Source: Bacillota bacterium
GTDB lineage: Bacteria > Bacillota > Clostridia > Peptostreptococcales > Anaerovoracaceae
NCBI GenBank assembly: GCA_016287035.1
Contig: JAEEVI010000077.1
Coordinates: 1 to 11,281, forward strand
Direction: 5' to 3'
DNA: 11,281 bases
Shown here: positions 6,162 through 11,281 of the stretch, piece after piece
Layout: every line of letters begins with the position of its first letter
Position numbering within the stretch: position 1 is the stretch's first letter
Position numbers and translations under genes: made by a program
Notes under the pieces: generated by a model
Databases searched by the model: none
Told to the model about the DNA's origin: nothing
Seen by the model: the letters and a program-made list of their open reading frames with translations, nothing else

Positions 6162-9100
6162 TCAGTTCCAGACGACCTCGTCCTCGTTGTCCTGCGACGG
6201 CATAAGGTAGCCGTCCGTTATGACGCCGTCGGGTATCTCGACAGGACCCTGGCCGCCTTCATTCTCGCCGGTATCCCCGAACGGATCGGGCTCGTCCTGT
6301 TCACCGGTGACGCCGGGATCGGCAGGCTCGACAGGACCGGGCTCGATAGCGCCGCCCGTCACCTCTTCGGGATCCGTTAGATCCTCGCCGTCGATGCCCT
6401 CGTAGCCGTGCTCGTTGAGATTGCTGATCCATGCCTCGTCGTCGATATGATCCTCCCAGTACGGCGATATCGGATACGCGGCCGGATCGGGATTGTGGAG
6501 CGGGCAGTAGTAGTCCGGAAGGTCGTAGACAGCGTCGGGAACGCTGTTGGCCTTAAGGCTCCTGTAGGAGAGGTGGTAGCTGGCGAGCGTCTTTTCCCAC
6601 GACATCCCGCCCGGGCGGATGATGCCGAGCTTGTAGTACGTATGCTCGCAGTACGGCGTGGCGAGATAGCCGCTGTCCGCGCAGACGCTCGCGTACGCGT
6701 GCGACGTGTCGGTGGACGACGGCTGCGTGCCCGCTATGAATTTCTCCGAGAGCGCGACGTCGGTGCGCGAATCGACGTACGAAAGCTCGCCGAGGAGCTT
6801 TCCTGAATACTTGTCCACGGTGCACGTGACGAAGTCTCCACGCATCACAAACTCGCCCTTTTCAACGAGAGCACCCACCTGCTCCATGACCTTCGCCCAG
6901 AGCTTCGTAGCCGCTCCGCTGCCCTCGTTCAGCGCTATGTTGACGTCATTTCCGATCCATACGGCCGCCGAGAACTGCGGGGTTATCCCGCAGAACCAGA
7001 TGTCGTATCTGTCGGACGTCGTACCGGTCTTTCCTGCGGAAGGCTGCGAATTGAGCCTTGCGCCGCTTCCGAGGCCTCTGGTGACGGTGGTGCGGAGTAT
7101 ATCTGTCATGAGCGAGGCGACCGACTCGTCCATGACGACGGTCGTCTTCGGATTGCTGTCGAGTATGACGTCGCCCTTCTTGTTCGTGACGCTGGTGTAG
7201 CAGACGGGCTCGGTATAGACGCCGTAGTTTCCGAACGTGGCGTACGCGGCCGTCATCTCGAGCGGCGAGATGCCGCGCGTCATTCCGCCCAGGGCGAGCG
7301 CGGACGCGTTGACGTCGTTGTTAGTGCCGGACGTCACGAGCGAAGTGACTCCCATGTTCTGCAGGAAATCTATCGACATCTGCGGATCCAGGCGCATGAA
7401 GAGCTGTACCGCGCACGCGTTTATCGACTGCTCGACCGCATGGCGCAGGTTCGTTATCCCCCTGTAGCCGGTGTACCAGTTCTTCGGCCAGACCCTTCCG
7501 CCGTAGGCGATGGGTATATCGTCTATCGTAGTCGCGGCGGTGAAGTCGCCCTTGCCGTCGACGCCGGCCTGCAGCGCGACGGAATATACCGCCAGAGGCT
7601 TTATCGAGGATCCCGGCTGGCGCGGCGCGAGAGCCCTGTTGTAAAGGAGCTTGCCCTCTATGCCGCGGCCGCCCGCCATGCCGAGTATCTTTCCGTTGCT
7701 GTGGTCCATGATGACCATCGCGGACTGCGGCTGCTGGACGGTCTGGCGGAGCGTGAAGAGATCCTTCTTGAACTTCAGGCTGCCGTCGTCCTGCTTTTTA
7801 TACGCGTCCGGATTGTCCTTTATGAAGTCCTTCGACAATATGAGGTTGCCGTCCGCGTCTCTGTCCTTGTACTTCGCCGCGATGTTCCATACGCCGCCGC
7901 TGCGGCTGTAAAGGACGCCCTCGTCGGTGAGATACAGGTTCTTGAACTCTATGTTGTAGTCCGTGCTTCCGCCGGAGCTGGTCTTGTAGAAGTTGAGCCT
8001 GTGACCGGCGAGCAGCTTGAGATCGCCGCCTGGCATCGTCTCAAACTCGGAGGCGGGCATGACGAAGCTGCCGTCCTCCGCGAAATACGTCGCTACGTTG
8101 TAGAGAAGAATGTTTCCGGCGGAATCGAGTATGTTGCCGTCCCCGTCCTTCTTATAGTTTCCGACGGACGGGAAGTTCTCAGGATCCGCGTACTCCGTGT
8201 CTATTATAGTCTGCACGGCGGGGACCATCGTGCTGTGGATGCGCAGACCGCCGCTGTAGAGCATGTCGGAAGCCTCCTGCGCGGAGAGCCCGAGCTTCGT
8301 CTGAAGGTCCGAGAGCACCCTGTCGACCACGTAATCGGCGAAGTACGAGGAGGTCGTGTTCGCCGCGATGGCGCTGGTCCCGGGCTTGAGATGTTCCCTT
8401 ATCGAGTCCTTCTTGGCATTCTCGTATTCGGTCTCGCTTATGAGCCCCTGATCCTTCATGTTGTAGAGGACCAGATTGAGCCTGTCCTTTCCGCCGTCGT
8501 TGTAATACGTTACCCACTCGCCGTCGTTCGATATGACGTCGACCGAATCGAGATCGGATATCTTCGACAGCGAAGCTCTCTTCATGGGCGCGTACGTGTT
8601 TGGGGCCTGCGGAAGGCTCGCCAGCATCGCGCATTCAATGAGGTCGAGCTCGTCCACGGTCTTGGAGAAATACGCCTCGCTGGCAGCAGCCACGCCGTTG
8701 CAGTTGAAGCCGAGGTATATCGTGTTGAGATACGCCTCCATTATCTGCTCTTTAGACAGGCTCTGCTCGAGTATGTAGGTGTAATAGGCCTCCTTTATCT
8801 TTCTGTTCATCGACCTTTCGCTCTTGACGTCGGCAAGATAAAGGTTCCTCGCCAGCTGCTGCGTTATCGTGCTCGTGCCGCCGATCCTGTCGCCGTCGCG
8901 CAGAGAATCGACTATGGCGCCGACGATCCTGACGTAGTTGAAGCCGTGGTGCTCCCAGAACGTCTTATCCTCGATCGCGACGAAGGCGTCGACCAGGTCC
9001 TTCGGGAACTGGTTGTATTCCAGATTCGTGCGCAGGCTGTCGCCGGAGTATATGTTCTCCATGACGTTGCCTTCGGAATCGTACAGTATCGAGTTCTCCG

Positions 9101-9821
9101 AGAGCAGCTCGTAGATGTTGTCCGGATGGATCTCCGGAGCGTCGGCGATGACGTCCATCACCTTCTTGACGACTATGCCGCCGATGACGACGCCCGACAC
9201 CATTATGATCAGAAGCATCACGAGGATTATCTTTCCGAGGAGAGAACCGCCCCGCTTTTCCTTCTTCTTGCCTTCCTTTTTCTTGCCACTCTTCTGCTTC
9301 GCCGGCTTTTCCCCTGAAGTTCTCGCCATTTCCCTGCTGCTCTCCCCCGATGAGCGCGCGGCCGCCGCGGCGGGCGCAGCAGCTTTTTCCGCCGGCTGAG
9401 CCGGGGCTGCCTGCTCCTGCTTCTGCGCGCTGTGCTTCCCCTTTTTCTGTTTTATCCTGCTTCCGCGCCCCGCGCGAAGGCTCTTCGCGCCGAAGAGCGC
9501 CGCGGCGTCGAAAGCGTATTCCTTTTCTTCCTCTTCCGGAACGTCTTCGATAGGCGCGACGGGTTCCGCCGGCGCGGCGGAGGCATCCTCCGCGTCGCTC
9601 CGCGGGCTCTCTTCGAGCTTCTGAGCCAGCTCCTGCATACCTATCACGCGCGTCGGTTCCTCGGCAAGGCTCTCCGAACCCTCCCCGAACACGTCGTCGA
9701 GCGTCAGGGGCTCCTCCGCGGAGTCCTCTTTGCCCGGCATTACGTCGCCGAATCTGGCGCGGAGCTTGTCGAACTCGGCCAGAACGTCGCTCTCGTACTT
9801 GTTGTCTATCCTGTCATCCAT
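6162..9821 (-). CDS. Large class A penicillin-binding protein (GT51 glycosyltransferase + transpeptidase)
   Basis: A 1219-residue bifunctional peptidoglycan synthase of PBP1A type. It polymerises lipid II and cross-links the strands outside the membrane. Order: an acidic cytoplasmic region (1-110), an Ala/Pro- then Lys-rich stretch (111-192), one membrane segment at about 197-220, and the GT51 domain with catalytic Glu in AIEDKTFWEHHG (E284), GGTSTITQQLARN (314-326) and E344. An insertion of about 140 residues (545-690) follows, then the transpeptidase with PGSSIKP (Ser738, Lys741), SIN (799-801) and KTGTT (931-935). Four cysteines in 1000-1106 and an acidic, Pro/Gly-rich tail (1145-1219) end the protein. 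Family members usually have 650-950 residues. The ATG starts 2 bp after the ftsY stop, with AGGAAG inside the end of ftsY as ribosome-binding site. All catalytic residues are present. The cytoplasmic and C-terminal extensions have no known domain that I recognise. Confidence 0.95.
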   Translation of the reverse strand: MDDRIDNKYESDVLAEFDKLRARFGDVMPGKEDSAEEPLTLDDVFGEGSESLAEEPTRVIGMQELAQKLEESPRSDAEDASAAPAEPVAPIEDVPEEEEKEYAFDAAALFGAKSLRAGRGSRIKQKKGKHSAQKQEQAAPAQPAEKAAAPAAAAARSSGESSREMARTSGEKPAKQKSGKKKEGKKKEKRGGSLLGKIILVMLLIIMVSGVVIGGIVVKKVMDVIADAPEIHPDNIYELLSENSILYDSEGNVMENIYSGDSLRTNLEYNQFPKDLVDAFVAIEDKTFWEHHGFNYVRIVGAIVDSLRDGDRIGGTSTITQQLARNLYLADVKSERSMNRKIKEAYYTYILEQSLSKEQIMEAYLNTIYLGFNCNGVAAASEAYFSKTVDELDLIECAMLASLPQAPNTYAPMKRASLSKISDLDSVDVISNDGEWVTYYNDGGKDRLNLVLYNMKDQGLISETEYENAKKDSIREHLKPGTSAIAANTTSSYFADYVVDRVLSDLQTKLGLSAQEASDMLYSGGLRIHSTMVPAVQTIIDTEYADPENFPSVGNYKKDGDGNILDSAGNILLYNVATYFAEDGSFVMPASEFETMPGGDLKLLAGHRLNFYKTSSGGSTDYNIEFKNLYLTDEGVLYSRSGGVWNIAAKYKDRDADGNLILSKDFIKDNPDAYKKQDDGSLKFKKDLFTLRQTVQQPQSAMVIMDHSNGKILGMAGGRGIEGKLLYNRALAPRQPGSSIKPLAVYSVALQAGVDGKGDFTAATTIDDIPIAYGGRVWPKNWYTGYRGITNLRHAVEQSINACAVQLFMRLDPQMSIDFLQNMGVTSLVTSGTNNDVNASALALGGMTRGISPLEMTAAYATFGNYGVYTEPVCYTSVTNKKGDVILDSNPKTTVVMDESVASLMTDILRTTVTRGLGSGARLNSQPSAGKTGTTSDRYDIWFCGITPQFSAAVWIGNDVNIALNEGSGAATKLWAKVMEQVGALVEKGEFVMRGDFVTCTVDKYSGKLLGELSYVDSRTDVALSEKFIAGTQPSSTDTSHAYASVCADSGYLATPYCEHTYYKLGIIRPGGMSWEKTLASYHLSYRSLKANSVPDAVYDLPDYYCPLHNPDPAAYPISPYWEDHIDDEAWISNLNEHGYEGIDGEDLTDPEEVTGGAIEPGPVEPADPGVTGEQDEPDPFGDTGENEGGQGPVEIPDGVITDGYLMPSQDNEDEVVWN

Positions 9822-9823
9822 CT

Positions 9824-10723
9824 CTAAGCTTCCTCAAATATCCCCCCGGCGAACTCGGCGGGATCGAATACCTTAAGGTCGTCCATGCCCTCTCCGACGC
9901 CTATGAACTTGACCGGAAGGTCGAGCTCGTCGGAGATCGTGACCACGATCCCTCCCTTTGCCGTACCGTCCATCTTTGTGAGGACTATACCAGTAAGGCC
10001 CGCGACCTCGCCGAATTCGCGCGCCTGTGAAACGGCGTTCTTCCCGGTCGTCGCGTCCAGCACGAGGAGGACCTCCCTGTCCGCTTCCGGAAACGCCCTG
10101 TCGATGACCTTGTACATCTTTCCGAGCTCGGCCATCAGGTTCTTCTTGTTGTGAAGGCGCCCGGCGGTGTCGCATATCACGACGTCTATGCCCCTGCTCT
10201 TCGCTGAGGCGAGGCCGTCGAACATGACAGCCGCGGGATCCGCGCCCTCGGAATGCTTTACGATCGGAACTCCCAGCCTGTCCGCCCAGATGGTCAGCTG
10301 CTCGGCCGCCGCCGCGCGGAACGTGTCCGCCGCCGCGAACAGCACGCTCTTTCCCTGAAGCTGGAGCATCCTGCAGAGTTTGGCTATCGTCGTCGTCTTT
10401 CCGACGCCGTTTACGCCTATCATCATTATGACAAGCGGCACGTTATCGCTTAGAGCGTTCCTGTCGCCCTTGTCGACCAGACCGCTGACGATCGCCCTTA
10501 TCTGCTGCCTGACGGCGTCGGCGTCGCGCAGGCGGTCGTGCCTGATGCTGTCGCGCAGCGTCTCGATTATCTTGATCGTGGTGTCCATGCCTATATCTGA
10601 CGATATGAGCACGTCCTCCAGCTCGTCGAGCATCGCCTCGTCCGGTTTCGGACGATCCATTATTATATCGCCTATCCTCTGCGAAAGGCTTCCGAAAAAC
10701 GATCTCTTTATACCGAATGCCAT
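9824..10723 (-). CDS. ftsY: Signal recognition particle receptor FtsY
   Basis: A 299-residue SRP-family GTPase that docks the Ffh-bound ribosome at the membrane and hands membrane proteins to SecYEG. It consists of the N domain (about 1-90) and G domain: G1 P-loop GVNGVGKT at 103-110, DTFRAAA at 133-139, DTAGR at 185-189, TKMDGTAKGG at 249-258, and the closing GVGEGMDDLKVFDP at 275-288. The long acidic A domain of enterobacterial FtsY is absent, as usual in Bacillota. The short N-terminal helix with Lys/Arg and Phe (MAFGIKRSFFGSL) probably contacts the membrane. The ATG start has AAGGAG five bases upstream. It follows smc after an 18-bp gap, the classic smc-ftsY order, but ylxM-ffh does not follow; the PBP gene does. 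Confidence 0.97.
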   Translation of the reverse strand: MAFGIKRSFFGSLSQRIGDIIMDRPKPDEAMLDELEDVLISSDIGMDTTIKIIETLRDSIRHDRLRDADAVRQQIRAIVSGLVDKGDRNALSDNVPLVIMMIGVNGVGKTTTIAKLCRMLQLQGKSVLFAAADTFRAAAAEQLTIWADRLGVPIVKHSEGADPAAVMFDGLASAKSRGIDVVICDTAGRLHNKKNLMAELGKMYKVIDRAFPEADREVLLVLDATTGKNAVSQAREFGEVAGLTGIVLTKMDGTAKGGIVVTISDELDLPVKFIGVGEGMDDLKVFDPAEFAGGIFEEA

Positions 10724-10741
10724 TGTTTCTCCTTAAGTGTG

Positions 10742-11281
10742 CTACATCTCGAAGTCGTCGCCCAGGCGCAGGGAAAGTATCTTAGTTATGCCCTGCTCCG
10801 GCATCGTTACGCCGTAAAGCGCGTTGGCGTATTCCATCGTGGCCTTCTGGTGCGTTATCAGCGCGAACCTGCTGCCCGCGAAGTTGTCCACGAGGTATTT
10901 CGCGAATCTGTCTATGTTGGCCTCGTCGAGCGCCGCCTCCACCTCGTCGAGTATGCAGAACGGCGTGGGCTTTGCCTTCAGGACGGCGAACATGAGCGCT
11001 ATGGCCGTCATCGTCTTTTCGCCTCCGGAGAGCAGATTCATGTTCTGGAGCCTCTTTCCGGGGGGCTGGGCCTCGATCTCGATCGTCGTCTGGAGCGGAT
11101 CGGAGGGATCCTCCATCGACAGCCTCGCCCGTCCGCCGGAGAACAGCTCCGTAAAGCAGGTCTCGAAATTCTCCGCGACAGCGTCGAAGCTCTCCTTAAA
11201 GCGCTTCTTTATCGTGCTGTCCATATCTCTTATGACGGCGCGCAGCTCGTCCATGGCCTTGTTTATGTCGTCGCGCTGAGC
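10742..11281 (-). CDS. smc: Chromosome partition protein SMC, C-terminal part (5' end outside the window)
   Basis: The open frame runs to the window edge without a stop, so 179 C-terminal residues are visible and the Met at 11254 is internal. This is the C-terminal half of the ATPase head. FSGGRARL at visible residues 47-54, the ABC signature LSGGEK at 84-89, Walker B FCILDE at 108-113 followed by the D-loop region ALDEAN, and the H-loop LITHQK around 141-146 are all intact. Together with the missing N-terminal Walker A half they form the ATP-driven head of the SMC-ScpAB complex that compacts and segregates chromosomes. Length, coiled coils and hinge cannot be judged here. It is the first visible gene of the leftward smc-ftsY-PBP operon. 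Confidence 0.96.
   Translation of the reverse strand, partial: AQRDDINKAMDELRAVIRDMDSTIKKRFKESFDAVAENFETCFTELFSGGRARLSMEDPSDPLQTTIEIEAQPPGKRLQNMNLLSGGEKTMTAIALMFAVLKAKPTPFCILDEVEAALDEANIDRFAKYLVDNFAGSRFALITHQKATMEYANALYGVTMPEQGITKILSLRLGDDFEM

Noticed and set aside
7440..9317. 625-codon open frame on the plus strand
   Set aside because: It lies wholly antisense to the PBP gene, whose GT51 and transpeptidase motifs are intact. The translation is rich in R, V and L with no domain, as expected from high GC.
1..11281. CRISPR array, transposon, riboswitch or defence island
   Set aside because: No regularly spaced repeats, transposase, terminal inverted repeats or Cas-like genes were seen. Intergenic regions are too short (all under 190 bp) for a typical large riboswitch with its gene.

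Overview
The window looks like core chromosome of a fairly GC-rich member of the Bacillota, most likely Clostridia. The evidence is the smc-ftsY pair, the comEC-holA pair, GGAGG-type ribosome-binding sites, two TTG starts, sigma-A-like promoters and a class A PBP of clostridial style. I would not name a genus. I see no insertion sequence, prophage gene, CRISPR array or integrase.

Left block, minus strand (1-1488). A tRNA-Val(GAC) is cut by the left edge, just past its own probable promoter. Upstream of it is a two-gene unit: a 140-residue P-loop protein of unknown role (1488 to 1066) followed after 5 bp by a beta-class DNA amino-methyltransferase (1060 to 185). A near-consensus promoter at 1548-1576 drives the unit. 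No restriction nuclease is visible, so the methyltransferase is an orphan as far as this window shows.

Divergent intergenic region (1489-1670). This AT-rich stretch holds the leftward promoter, a good rightward promoter for comEC, and a strong Shine-Dalgarno followed by a 14-codon reading frame that the comEC promoter overlaps.

Middle block, plus strand (1671-6086). comEC, holA and rlmN form a tight operon with overlapping genes: 58 bp between comEC and holA, and 14 bp between holA and rlmN. The products are a DNA-uptake channel, the clamp-loader delta subunit, and the methyltransferase for 23S rRNA A2503 and tRNA A37. A perfect hairpin at about 6090-6120 ends the operon and can also serve the converging operon.

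Right block, minus strand (6162-11281). The end of smc, then ftsY, then an unusually large class A penicillin-binding protein (1219 residues) are read leftward with gaps of 18 bp and 2 bp. This links chromosome organisation, SRP-dependent membrane targeting and cell-wall synthesis in one transcript.

Most of the window is ordinary housekeeping. The parts worth a second look are the C33 anticodon loop of the tRNA, the P-loop/methyltransferase pair, the strong Shine-Dalgarno mini-ORF before comEC, and the extra domains of the PBP.
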